Program-made: the position numbers and the translations under genes
Shown: one piece after another, positions 11,201-19,939 of the stretch
Position numbering within the stretch: position 1 is the first letter of the stretch
Layout of the letters: each line of letters starts with the position of its first letter
The notes under the pieces: model-generated
The model's input: only the letters and a program-made list of their open reading frames with translations
Told to the model about the DNA's origin: nothing
Database searches by the model: none
Source of the DNA: Brachynemurus nebulosus
Taxonomy: Eukaryota > Arthropoda > Insecta > Neuroptera > Myrmeleontidae
Assembly (NCBI GenBank): GCA_035578155.1
Contig: JAPWDM010000001.1
Location: forward strand, 74,284,062 to 74,348,061
Direction of reading: 5' to 3'
DNA length: 64,000 nt

Positions 11201-12538
11201 TAGTTATGGGAATAATCACTCTTTTTACTGTGTCGAATCTTTTGAATCCGCTCACTGTGGTGAGTCGATTCAATGAATTGAATCACTCACTCACTTGACA
11301 CAATTCGCTCACTCGTTTTTATGAATTGAATCACTCATTCCACTCACTCACTTTACACAACTGAATGGTAAAATCAAAAAGAAAAACATATAAAATGGCA
11401 TTGTTTTCCTTTTTGATTTAGTTATCTTCTTATTCTGACAATTTTACCTCAACTTTTTCTGTAAAGTTGAGCTTTTTAGACTGCGATTTTTAAGGTCTGA
11501 TGTTTTTTGATAATGGCATTAAATATGCCGAAACTAGTCAAAACTTGACCACTTTTTTGATTGATTTATTTTTTGTTTTTTAATTTTTCGGTATGATTTT
11601 TGATAATATTATTAGGTGATCACATCACTTTTTTGCGGGGTTTTTTGTCGTCTCTTTTATTATTGATCTTATATTTTTTCCCGCAGTTGGTTTGATTTGG
11701 TAAGTAAATATCCGAATAAAATTAATATAATTATATACTTAAAATTAATGCACGTAACCCATACAACAAATTAAAAAATTAATACAATACAGCATTAAAA
11801 ATACACGGCTGAAAAGACATAACAATGAAAATTTTGATTCATGAAAATCTACAATAACTTTATGTAGAAAGATATCCACTCATTGCTGTTTTGAAGAAAA
11901 ACTAATTTTTGGAGACGTAATAATATGACAATAAACGGACGAATTTTATTTTAAAAATTTGAAAATACTGTAAAATAAAATAGGTACAAATAGTTTTTCT
12001 TAGAATTTTTTTAATATCCATACTTATAGCACTTATAATGTACATAAAATTGGGTATATTTTTTACTTAGATTATTTTATTAGTTTATTGGACATCTGGA
12101 CTAAATTTGATTCAAAATTTGTTTTATGCATTTTAAAAAAAAAGGATAGTAAAAAAAATTAAAATATTAGTTCTAAAAAAAAAGTTATACCTACCATTAG
12201 TGTTATTAGTATATACGATATATACACGCTATGTTATATACACAGTTGTAAAAAACAGATGTTTGTCCAAACAAGTCTCTGTTGCCCTGTCTATTGTCAT
12301 AAGTAAACTGAAACAGGGATTGAAAACTGAATAGAATCTTATATGTATGTCATACACTCGTAAGTGAGTGAGTGAGTGAGTGAGTGAATGAATGAGTGAG
12401 TGTATGACATATATTATACTCTAATTCAACTCACGAGTTGAAAGAGTCGATTCAATTCTTTTTGACTGATTCAATTCAGTCAGTCAGTTGAGTGATTCAA
12501 CTCAGTGAATTGAATCACTCACTCACTAGCCATCTCTA
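11201..12538. mobile_element. hAT-type non-autonomous element inside the Polinton A left arm
   Basis: Flanked by an exact 8-bp duplication, ATATCATG, at 11193-11200 and 12539-12546. The ends are TAGTTATGGGAATAATCACT and, inverted, TAGAGATGGCTAGTGAGTGA. Both subterminal regions are packed with GTGAGTGA/GATTCAATTC motifs in opposite orientation. The opposite arm has the unoccupied site (18289-18296) with one ATATCATG. Eight-base duplications and ATGG-type ends fit hAT. No transposase is visible in its 1.34 kb. Confidence 0.85.
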
Positions 12539-12809
12539 ATATCATGTATATAACAGGTGTATATTTAGTCTTTTTAATAAATATTTATTAGGGTGTATCA
12601 TCAAATATGCTTTTCAATTAGAATAATAAATTTCGTAAGATTTTTGTCAATACTCTTATAGGTTAACGAAAGAAACTTCTTGCTGTAAAAAAATAGGGGA
12701 GTTCAGGGTAATAATTAAATAAAACGCACATATTTTTTTTTTTTAATTTTATTTATAGAATATGTATACAAAAAAATTAAATTGCTTAAATCTATATATT
12801 ACTTAAAAT

Positions 12810-13081
12810 CTATTTATTTTCCATATAAAAATTTTTTAAAAGAATACAGTTTTCTAATGAACAAATTTTATCTGAATGAATCATACAACGTCTTGAATAA
12901 TATTCATCTCGCAGATTGGAAATTTTCGGTACATCAAATATTTCGGCAGCTCGCTGAAATCAAACGGTGCTTCGAATATGAGATGTAATATGTCATCTGA
13001 ATTTTCCGCAGCAATACCAACTTCTTTAAAATAAAATTCGTTGTTAGCTCCTTGATAGCCTTGTATGTCAAGAAACGCCAT
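12810..13081 (-). pseudogene. Deleted copy of the 161-aa Polinton gene, left arm
   Basis: Begins with the same residues as the gene at 62484 (MAFLDIQGYQGANNEFYFKE), but after the FDFSELPK block about 210 bp are missing, and the reading frame shifts into what was the C-terminal part, which survives to its old stop. The deletion joins two short GAA-ATAT blocks that flank the missing segment in element B, so microhomology-mediated loss is likely. The right-arm copy has the same junction. The TATA box and initiator upstream (about 13095-13135) are kept. Confidence 0.85.
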
Positions 13082-13243
13082 TTTTTACCACCGCCGTAGA
13101 ACTGAATTTATTCACACAATCCACAACTTTATATAGAATAATTAAAAGTGATGGGGATAGTTACTTAATTTGTGGAATGTATGCGAAAATGGCTACTAAT
13201 ACTATTGCTAGTTTACAATCAAATTACAAACTGTCAATAATAT

Positions 13244-13420
13244 TTAGCACATTGGTGAGTACCAAGTTCTTTTCACTTTAAGACCTAGTGATTTAAGGAA
13301 TGCTAAATTTTCGGGTGAAATGTGTTGTTGCTTAAAAGTTTTACATTTAATAATCTTAGGTTTCGAAAGTCCTTTGCTAGGTTGTCTAGCGGTGAACTGC
13401 GCTGAATTGTAAATAAACAT
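13244..13420 (-). CDS. Small basic Polinton ORF, left-arm copy (58 aa)
   Basis: Homologous to the 63-aa ORF at 61041 of element B: a MLIYN-like start, a Q-P block, IK-(R/C)-K-(A/T)-FKQQ, ISPE-x-LAFL and a LG-x-KVKR end. It is open from an ATG to the stop at exactly the same length as the right-arm copy (17423-17599). In B this gene sits between the minor and major capsid genes; here both neighbours are gone or fragmentary. Upstream (13500-13610) the minor-capsid C-terminus survives as a fragment. Function unknown; expression doubtful. Confidence 0.55.
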   Translation of the reverse strand: MFIYNSAQFTARQPSKGLSKPKIIKCKTFKQQHISPENLAFLKSLGLKVKRTWYSPMC

Positions 13421-13499
13421 GGTTCCAAAATGTAATTGTTTTAAAACATGGGATCGTTGCTTTGTCACTTTTCCCAGCAAAATCATAGAAAAACACGAG

Positions 13500-13610
13500 T
13501 AATTGTTTTACCACGAAAGTATAATTTTCAACGAAAGAGATGTTAACTCTTTGACAACCACCGGTAAATAGATAATATTTTGTGTAAGTTCAACTATTTT
13601 ATACCCTTTA
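13500..13610 (-). pseudogene. Minor capsid C-terminal fragment, left arm
   Basis: Minus-strand counterpart of 17293-17400 and of 60890-61020 in element B, with the KIVELTQNIIYLPVVVKEL-type block. A short deletion removes the last conserved segment. At the position where element B has an in-frame TAG, this copy has a GAA codon. Confidence 0.65.
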
Positions 13611-13639
13611 ACCATGATAAGGTGTATGAGCTGGAGTAT

Positions 13640-13918
13640 AACTCAGCAAATTATATAGCGGTGGTGACGTAACACACAAATGCGGTGGTTGTGTTGCGGT
13701 TGTGGCGGTGTTTATGTGGCAGTTGTGTGGTGGTTGTGGTGTTTGTGTGGCGGTTTTGTGGTGGTGGCGGTGATGTTTGTGTGGTGGCGGCGGGGTAGCA
13801 GCCGTGTTGGCGGCTATTCACTTCAGTTGTGTCAAATTCAATCGAAGCAGCAATTTACTGTAGATAATGAATCGGTGGTGACATCTCGCGGTGTTTGTTG
13901 AACGCAATATCTAAATTA
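13640..13918 (+). repeat. GGT/GTG-rich tract at the inner end of the left arm
   Basis: Strongly strand-biased G+T triplet repeats (GGTGGTGGC, TGTGGTGG), with the inverted CCA-rich counterpart at 16960-17250. The open frames across it are low-complexity and I do not call a gene. Confidence 0.7.
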
Positions 13919-14015
13919 ATCAATCTGGTGACGTTCCGTTTCCCTGCTCTTATAATGGAAGATTATTAAATATCGATTTTAGATAAAATATTGGAAAATT
14001 TCGGTCAAAAAATAC

Positions 14016-14023
14016 TATAAATA
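14016..14023 (+). promoter_or_regulatory. TATA box of Cys-rich gene copy 1
   Basis: TATAAATA lies about 34 bp before the ATG at 14050. The second unit has the same box at 14489-14496 before the ATG at 14523. Confidence 0.5.
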
Positions 14024-14049
14024 GAACTGAATTATTAACCGGATGTCAT

Positions 14050-14277
14050 ATGTTGGTTAAGTTTCAGTGGATAAACAACAACAGCAACATGCCGATTTGT
14101 GGTATTTGTAAATTTCAACCGTCACAGTGTAAGTGTGCCTTCTACGGGTATTGTGATAGGTGTCGAAATGAAAAACGAATTTGCATGTGTTGTAAACGAT
14201 ATATGATGCCATTTCCAAACTGTGTTTGCAATTATATAAACTGTATCACATGTAAAAGCCGCTGCAGTTGTAAATAA
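14050..14277 (+). CDS. Small Cys-rich protein, copy 1
   Basis: Intact 75-codon frame with very many cysteines in CxxC, CxC, CDRC, CMCC, CVC and CITC blocks, alternating with basic residues. The spacing suggests several bound metal ions in a compact zinc-binding protein; no named domain is recognised. There is no signal peptide, so a secreted disulphide-rich toxin is less likely. A second in-frame Met (14089) directly before the first Cys block is another possible start. The copy at 14523-14750 differs by a few residues (for example Tyr to Cys at the CCKR block), so the frame seems to have stayed open in both. No counterpart is seen in element B. Confidence 0.6.
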   Translation: MLVKFQWINNNSNMPICGICKFQPSQCKCAFYGYCDRCRNEKRICMCCKRYMMPFPNCVCNYINCITCKSRCSCK

Positions 14278-14488
14278 TTTAGTAAAATCAATCATCTGAT
14301 TGCCATATAATACGTACTGACCAATTCCACAGTTGCTCAAACCAACGTAAGCATTTATTTATAACGCAATGACCAGCGTTGTAATGAGGCATAATGCATA
14401 TTTTGTGTAACAGTGGAATTGGTCAATATCGATTAAATATCGATTTTTTTTTATAAAATATTGGATTATTTGGTTTCAGTCAAAATAT

Positions 14489-14496
14489 TATAAATA
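14489..14496 (+). promoter_or_regulatory. TATA box of Cys-rich gene copy 2
   Basis: TATAAATA about 34 bp before the ATG at 14523, in the same relative position as in the first unit. Confidence 0.5.
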
Positions 14497-14522
14497 CAAC
14501 TGAATTATTAACCGGATGTCAT

Positions 14523-14750
14523 TTGTTGGTTAAGTTTCAGTGGATAAACAACAACAGCAACATGCCGATTTGTGGTATTTGTAAATTTCAACCGTCACAG
14601 TGTAAGTGTGCCTTCTATAGGTATTGTGATAGGTGTCGAAATGAAAAACGAATTTGCATGTGTTGTAAACGATGTATGATGCCATTTCCAAACTGTGTTT
14701 GCAATTATATAAACTGTACCACATGTAAAAGCCGCTGCAATTGCAAATAA
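14523..14750 (+). CDS. Small Cys-rich protein, copy 2
   Basis: Intact 75-codon paralogue of 14050-14277, from a tandem duplication that includes the promoter. The Cys pattern is kept and gains one Cys (CCKRC). The changes I see are G to R, Y to C, I to T and S to N, with no stops. Function unknown; zinc binding is inferred from the paired cysteines. Confidence 0.6.
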   Translation: MLVKFQWINNNSNMPICGICKFQPSQCKCAFYRYCDRCRNEKRICMCCKRCMMPFPNCVCNYINCTTCKSRCNCK

Positions 14751-15140
14751 TTTAGAAAAATCAATCACCTGATTGCCACATCATAAAAATTGACCAATTC
14801 CACGGTTGCTAAAACAAACATTAGCATTTATTTAGTAATGAGGTATAACGTATATTTTGAGTAACAGTGGAATGGGCCAATACCTATTAATCAGTATTAA
14901 AGTTTTTGTTGAATACTCAAAATATGCATTATACCTCATTGCATTGCCGGCCATATCATTATAAATAAATACTAATGTTTATTTGATATTTTCCATTGGT
15001 TGTGGTGTATAAACACTGATCATATGAAGGTGTGGTTGCTTCAGAGTAACTTAATTTGTAGCTGTGTGGGAATAAATATATCGGTGGGGTAAAATGAGCA
15101 ACTCAAATTTTGTAGTTGTGTTGGAGTGGTGGTGGTGGTG

Positions 15141-15587
15141 ATGGTGGTGGTGATGGTGGTATTTGTGGTGGCAACTCATAAAATATTTAAGCGACGTGCT
15201 GAAACAGAAATTGACAGTGTATTGGCAAAATATCTGAACAACACGGTGTTAAGTATAAGTGATCTGTGGACCACTTTTACTGCCACTGATGAAACAATGG
15301 ATCCGGTTTTGGAGAAGTTGAATAAACTTGGTGCTGGTAAACCATTCAAATCACTATCTACACTCAAGCCGTATGAAACGGGGAAAATTCTTGACGTACG
15401 ACGCATGAAAACTGGATATGGTCCAGCGGTTGCGGTGGAACTTACAGATGCTCAAGTGTTCCTTCCGAAACGATTCGCGGATTTGGATGAGCAGACCGTG
15501 CAGTGTTTACGTACAGGACAATATTTTATTACATATAAAGGAACTGATTCCAGTGGTTTTTTACATATTGTGGAATTTAGCAAATAG
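15141..15587 (+). CDS. OB-fold-like small protein (possible ssDNA-binding protein)
   Basis: Frame of 148 codons from ATG 15141; the frame is open from 15126 through GTG repeats. The N-terminal MVVVMVVF run comes from the GTG-rich tract and may not be translated; Met at 15298 (MDPVLEKL) is another start. The C-terminal half has a KILDVRRMKTGYGPAVAVEL block, then VFLPKRFADL and GQYFITYKG. This order of strands resembles short OB-fold proteins seen in large DNA elements, and a single-stranded DNA-binding role is my inference. No such ORF is seen in element B within the window. It lies between the Cys-rich pair and the zinc-finger gene on the same strand. Confidence 0.55.
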   Translation: MVVVMVVFVVATHKIFKRRAETEIDSVLAKYLNNTVLSISDLWTTFTATDETMDPVLEKLNKLGAGKPFKSLSTLKPYETGKILDVRRMKTGYGPAVAVELTDAQVFLPKRFADLDEQTVQCLRTGQYFITYKGTDSSGFLHIVEFSK

Positions 15588-15734
15588 CTATCACATGTAT
15601 GACTGGTGTAATATTGTAAACGTATATATTATTAAAAATAAATTATTTTAGGTATAAATTCTTATATTGTTCTTATTTTACAACACATTAGAACCTCCCA
15701 AATTATATCTTGAATTATGATAAGACTCTTAGTA

Positions 15735-15785
15735 GGTATGGGGCCAGTTGGTAACGCAATGTAATTGCCTATATTCAGGAGTATT
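15735..15785 (+). promoter_or_regulatory. Conserved non-coding block shared with element B
   Basis: About 50 bp containing AGTAGGTATGGGGCCA and TGTAATTGCCTATATTCAGG almost exactly match 57855-57905 of element B. No frame is shared, and it lies upstream of related genes in both elements. A role in replication, packaging or transcription is possible. Confidence 0.55.
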
Positions 15786-16012
15786 TTAATGTTGGTTTTG
15801 AGTAGCTATGTGGTCACCTCTTGCATATGGCTTTTCATTCATTTTTCTGAACTATTTTCCGAATCGAAAGAGCGTAATGGGGGCAAAATATGTAAGCCGG
15901 ATGTCAACCGCTACTTCATGGAGTAAAATGAACAACTGAGATGTGGTGGTGGCGGTGATGGCGGTGGTGTATGGTGGTGGCGTCGGCGGCGGCGGTGGTG
16001 GTGGTGGTGAAG

Positions 16013-16020
16013 TATATAAG
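16013..16020 (+). promoter_or_regulatory. TATA box of the zinc-finger gene
   Basis: TATATAAG about 70 bp before the ATG at 16084, directly after a GGT-rich tract (15940-16010). Initiator-like pyrimidine-CA sequence follows. Confidence 0.5.
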
Positions 16021-16083
16021 TAAACGCTAACACAATTCTGAATTAATCTTGTAAGACTAGTTGAGCTTTACACATCTATTATA

Positions 16084-16950
16084 ATGTTCGAGTGTACGCA
16101 GTGCTATAAAAGCTTCTCGCGGAAAGATTCTCTTTCACGTCACATAAGAGATACACATATGCGGGAATTTTCACCAAAAAGGTTTGAAAATAGTTGCTCT
16201 CTTGATCCGCTAAAAAGACAAACATTAGACACGGCTGATGACTTATCTAGTTATGATACCGGGAGGAATGACGTTGATGATGAATTTCTAAACAATAAAG
16301 TTGAAGAAAGAGTCAATCCACTTGAACAAAGAATTAAAGCTGCATCAAAAGCAATTCAAACTAAATTTAATAATTTAAGAAATCAAAATAATGTTTACAC
16401 ACCCAGCGATGAGTCTAATAACAGGGTTTTAACCACTTCTGATAGTGGAACTGTTATCATTCCCAAGTTAACTACAGCTCTGCAAACTCTTTTGGATATT
16501 TTAATAATCAAAGAAACTCAAAATAAGGGTGAGGATTCTAATGAACGAATAGCAGTAAAACGTCCAGTCAATTCAACGGCCCAAGAACTACTTGCTAAGA
16601 ATATCAAATACAACGGCTCGGAAAATGCTAATGGGCAATCGAAAAAAATAAAATACTGGGATAATCCTAATACTTTAATAGATGAATTACGACGTTTATA
16701 CGAGACTTCAGAGACTGGTGAAAAAATACTCAATATTATTCGGAGTTTAGAGGAAAATAAAAACATGTTGTTTAACGTTGACGACAGTGAAGCTTTAATC
16801 GAAGAGTTAGATGCTTTAAGAGAAACTACTGTCGGTCAAGAAATATTCTCTATACTTCGTGAACTTCAAAAGGCTGATGTTATTGAGCCACTAGGTGATT
16901 ATCTGAATGAAACTGATAAAGAAGATGCTAGCGATTATGATGATGATTAA
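16084..16950 (+). CDS. C2H2 zinc-finger protein with Polinton-conserved C-terminus (288 aa)
   Basis: Intact ATG-to-TAA frame. Residues 4-25 form one C2H2 finger (C-x2-C-x12-H-x4-H). A helical segment with QRIKAASKAIQTKF follows and corresponds to the N-terminal KIINATKSIRAKYRALK of the 313-aa protein of element B (56468-57409). The C-terminal third has a YWDNPNTLIDELRRLY block and a second related ELDAL block that ends in ILRELQKADVIE; the B protein has YWNDIDELIDRLILL and ends ILEELREADVIE. So this is a divergent member of that family with an added zinc finger, a repeated C-terminal helix unit, and without the central conserved region of the B protein. It ends in an acidic tail. DNA binding is inferred. 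Its stop lies at the border of the right arm. Confidence 0.75.
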   Translation: MFECTQCYKSFSRKDSLSRHIRDTHMREFSPKRFENSCSLDPLKRQTLDTADDLSSYDTGRNDVDDEFLNNKVEERVNPLEQRIKAASKAIQTKFNNLRNQNNVYTPSDESNNRVLTTSDSGTVIIPKLTTALQTLLDILIIKETQNKGEDSNERIAVKRPVNSTAQELLAKNIKYNGSENANGQSKKIKYWDNPNTLIDELRRLYETSETGEKILNIIRSLEENKNMLFNVDDSEALIEELDALRETTVGQEIFSILRELQKADVIEPLGDYLNETDKEDASDYDDD

Positions 16951-17292
16951 TTTAGATATTGCGTTCAACAAACACCGCGAGATGTCACCACCGATTCATT
17001 GTCTACAGTAAATTGCTGCTTCGATTGAATTTGACACAACAGCGGTGTTTGCGGCTATTCACTTCAGCCGCAAACACGGCTGCTACCCCGCCACCACCAC
17101 GCAAACACCACCGCCACTACCACACAACCGCCACCGCCACACAAACACCACCGCCACCACCACAAAACCGCCACACAAACACCACAACCACCACACAAAC
17201 ACCGCCACAACCGCAACCCAACCACCGTATTTGTGTGTTACGTCACCACCGCTATATAATTTGCTGAGTTATACTCCAGCTCATACACGTTA

Positions 17293-17400
17293 TCATGGTT
17301 AAAAGGTATAAAATAGTTGAACTTACACAAAATATTATCTATTTACCGGTGGTTGTCAAAGAGTTAACATCTCTTTCGCTGAAAATTATACTTTCGTGGT
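17293..17400 (+). pseudogene. Minor capsid C-terminal fragment, right arm
   Basis: Matches the codons before and after the TAG that breaks the minor capsid gene of element B (60904-60906). Here that position reads GAA, followed by the conserved NIIYLPVVVKELTSLSLKII-type block, and then a deletion. The N-terminal part of the capsid gene is absent, so this piece cannot be expressed as a capsid protein. Confidence 0.7.
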
Positions 17401-17422
17401 AAAACAATTACATTTTGGAATA

Positions 17423-17599
17423 ATGTTAATTTACAATTCAGCGCAGTTCACCAGTAGACAACCTAGCAAAGGACTTTCGAAACCTAACATTATTAAACGT
17501 AAAACTTTTAAGCAACAACACATTTCACCCGAAAATTTAGTATTCCTTAAATCACTAGGTCTTAAAGTGAAAAGAACTTGGTACTCACCAATGTGCTAA
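17423..17599 (+). CDS. Small basic Polinton ORF, right-arm copy (58 aa)
   Basis: Homologue of the 63-aa ORF at 61041, the same length as the left-arm copy and without stops. It keeps IKRKTFKQQ, ISPENLVFLKSLG and KVKR. In element B the major capsid start codon overlaps the end of this ORF; here the corresponding ATG is changed and the major capsid gene is absent. Function unknown. The preserved frame may reflect recent arm homogenisation and not selection. Confidence 0.55.
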   Translation: MLIYNSAQFTSRQPSKGLSKPNIIKRKTFKQQHISPENLVFLKSLGLKVKRTWYSPMC

Positions 17600-17699
17600 A
17601 TATTATTAACAGTTTGTAATTTGATTGTAAACTAGCAATAGCTAGTAGCCATTTTCGAATACATTCCACAAATTAAGTAACTATCCCCAGCACTTTTAA

Positions 17700-17750
17700 T
17701 TATTCTATATAAAGTTGTGGATTGTGTGAATAAATTCAGTTCTACGGCGG
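17700..17750 (+). promoter_or_regulatory. Conserved TATA and initiator before the 161-aa gene
   Basis: TCTATATAAAG followed about 30 bp later by TTCAGTTCT, an insect-type initiator. The same arrangement occurs at 62429-62468 in B and inverted at about 13095-13135. Confidence 0.6.
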
Positions 17751-17759
17751 TGGTAAAAA

Positions 17760-18020
17760 ATGGCGTTTCTTGACATACAAGGCTATCAAGGAGCTAACAA
17801 CGAATTTTATTTTAAAGAAGTTTGTATTGCTGCGGAGAATTCAGATGACATGTTCAGAAGCACCGTTTGATTTCAACGAGCTGCCGAAATATTTGATGTA
17901 CCGAAGATTTCCAATCTGCGAGATGAATATTATTCAAGACGTTGTATGATTCATTCAGATAAAATTTGTTCATTAGAAAACTGTATTCTTTTAAAAAAAT
18001 TTTATATGGAAAATAAATAG
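17760..18020 (+). pseudogene. Deleted copy of the 161-aa Polinton gene, right arm
   Basis: Starts at the conserved ATG and loses the centre of the gene at the same GAA-ATAT junction as the left-arm copy. It has one further small deletion (near 17850) that the left arm lacks. The C-terminal part survives to the old TAG. The shared junction shows that the arms come from one already deleted copy or have been homogenised. Confidence 0.85.
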
Positions 18021-19933
18021 ATTTTAAGTAATATATAGATTTAAGCAATTTAATTTTTTTGTATACCTATTCTATAAATAAAATTAAAAAAAAAAATTAT
18101 GTGCGTTTTATATAATTATTACCCTGAACTCCCCTATTTTTTTAGAGCAAGAAGTTTCTTTCGTTAACCTATAAGAGTATTGACAAAAATCTTATGAAAT
18201 TTATTATTCTAATTGAAAAGCATATGTCATGATACACCCTGTGTACTAAAATATTTATTAAAAATACTAAATATACACCTGTTATATACATGATATTATA
18301 TGTATGTTAATGATAAAGTAGCAAATTCAAAATGTTCTAGTCTATAAAAATTTTGATTTTACATGTGAATTCTCTAATATTGGCTCTATAAAAATTTAAC
18401 AAAACTCAATGCTGTTATCATTTTTATATTAAGCGACGCGTTTAAATTATAGTAATTTAAAACTAAAAATTCAACTTTTATTCTGTTTAAAATATGAATA
18501 AATACAATACTATTATACCCTAATATAAATATGTATCAGTATTAAAATGATATACATTGATTTGCTGATTAAGCAAATTTTTTGCAATATTTATAAATTA
18601 TTTTATAATTAGATTCAGTCTAATCATAAACAAGAAATAGAATACTACATATTATTATTAATATACAGGATTTATACATAATATACAGGTGTGTCGGTAT
18701 TCAGATAATTTTCATTTGATTTATAAATTATGCGGTAAATAGCTTTGTGTTATACTAAAATTCTTAAATGATGTTTTACAATGTGCTTTCAAGGTCGGCT
18801 AAAATAAACATTCAGCTAAAACAAACTTATTTTAAGCTGATAAAATTCTAAAACTAATACGTTTTTCAAGGTTAATTATATATAAAAATATTATGTAGTA
18901 CATTCGAAATCCAATTTCCGGCAGTACAGTAGCGGTCTGAAATTTGAAGTCTGGAGTCAGAAATCTGGACTCTGGACCCTGATGTCTGAAGTTAGTTTTG
19001 CGGTTAGCGCTTGGTACAGTGCCCCCCACAAAATTTAGCGACCTCCTAATTTTCGTGTAAGATGACGCAATTAAGGCAAGCGCGTGTTGAGGTCAAAGGC
19101 CAAGGTTTGCACGTAATAAGTACAGTACGCATCAAAAAGTGATCGGATACCTTTTTCGCCAGGGATTTCCGCACTTTTGACAGGGTAGTGTACCAAAAAT
19201 TTAAGTACAGTACGGTGTCAAAAGTTTGGGGCCACCCCCTGGGTTAGGGTATTCCCCACATTTTTGACGTGGTAGTGTATCTTTCGTTTAAAATGACGCA
19301 ATTAAGGCAAGCGCGTGTTGGGGTCAAGGTTTGCATGTACACACAAAATAAGCACAGTACGCTTCAAAAAGTGATCGGATACGTTTTTCGGCAGGGGGGC
19401 CCGCACTTTTGTCACGGCAGTGTACCAAAAATTTAAGTACAGTACGGTGTCAAAAGTCTGGGGCCACCCCCGAGTCAGGGTATTTCCCACATTTTTGACG
19501 CGGCAGTGTACCGCATCTGGCAAATTGTGGCCTAAAATTCAGTCTGCGCATGCGTAGTGTACTAAAATTCAGTCTGCGCATGCGTTAGGTTTGCATTCAA
19601 AAACTATGTTAGTACTGGTGGGTAATGGGTTAACACAAATCAAAATCGTGATGAATAAATTGTGATGATGCATAATGGGTTAACTTGAATTTATTTTGTC
19701 TAAGTGATGATGACTCATGACTTAGGAATTTCAAGGCCAACAGTATGAGCGCGTGTTGGGGTCAAATGTCAACAACAAATTTTGATACATGTACTCGGTA
19801 CGTGCCGGGTCAAAGGTCAATCCATACACGAGGTACAGTAGGACCCCAAACGACACGGTTCTTAACACCGTCAAAAAGTAGTCCGGAAAATTGGGGTTTT
19901 ACTGTGTGATAGAACTGTTACAGCTCTTCTACT

Positions 19934-19939
19934 TACCTG
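19934..19939. repeat. Right target-site duplication of Polinton A (TACCTG)
   Basis: Direct repeat of 10357-10362, directly outside the inverted ACT end of the element. Confidence 0.85.

Larger units (their letters stand above)
10363..13918. repeat. Left inverted arm of Polinton A
   Basis: Inverted copy of 16947-19933. It contains the TIR, a nested hAT-type element (11201-12538), remnants of the 161-aa gene, the small basic ORF and a minor-capsid tail, and a GGT-rich tract. Compared with the right arm it lacks about 0.8 kb (counterpart of about 18377-19195), with the junction near 11106. Confidence 0.85.
13962..14900 (+). repeat. Tandem duplication of about 473 bp carrying the Cys-rich gene
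   Basis: Unit 1 (about 13962-14434) and unit 2 (about 14435-14900) each hold a TATA box, a 75-codon Cys-rich ORF and a trailing block with GACCAATTCCAC. The offset of the two ORFs is 473 bp. An inverted copy of the unit's tail (block ATGCATTATACCTCATT) follows at about 14918-14985, matching 14349-14405. Confidence 0.85.
10363..19933. mobile_element. Polinton A: palindromic defective Polinton
   Basis: The 9.57-kb element starts AGTATAAAAGCTGTAACAGT and ends with the inverted AGTAGAAGAGCTGTAACAGT, flanked by TACCTG duplications. Its outer arms match the TIR of element B. It lacks polymerase, integrase, ATPase, protease and the main capsid gene. Each arm instead has inverted copies of a Polinton right end: minor-capsid C-terminus, small basic ORF, a deleted form of the 161-aa gene, then TIR. 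The 3-kb unique core (13919-16946) has four plus-strand ORFs. It cannot replicate alone; I infer a non-autonomous or defective-genome-like form mobilised by a helper such as B. Confidence 0.85.
16947..19933. repeat. Right inverted arm of Polinton A
   Basis: The 2.99-kb inverted counterpart of the left arm and the less damaged of the two. It runs from a CCA-rich tract through the minor-capsid tail, small basic ORF and deleted 161-aa gene to a TIR with tandem subunits of about 210 bp. The order and sequence match the right end of element B (from about 60890), without the main capsid gene. Confidence 0.85.

Noticed and set aside
13680..13901. Cys/Val/Gly-rich ORF
   Set aside because: It is a translation of the GGT/GTG tract; not preserved in the inverted arm copy.
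15176..15406. Antisense ORF under the OB-like gene
   Set aside because: Shadow frame without motif, conservation or promoter.
16959..17302. Pro/Thr/His-rich open frames in two phases
   Set aside because: They come from the CCA/GGT triplet tract in the right arm of Polinton A; the same tract in the left arm gives different frames.
10363..19933. Autonomous Polinton
   Set aside because: No polymerase, integrase, ATPase, protease or main capsid gene is present.
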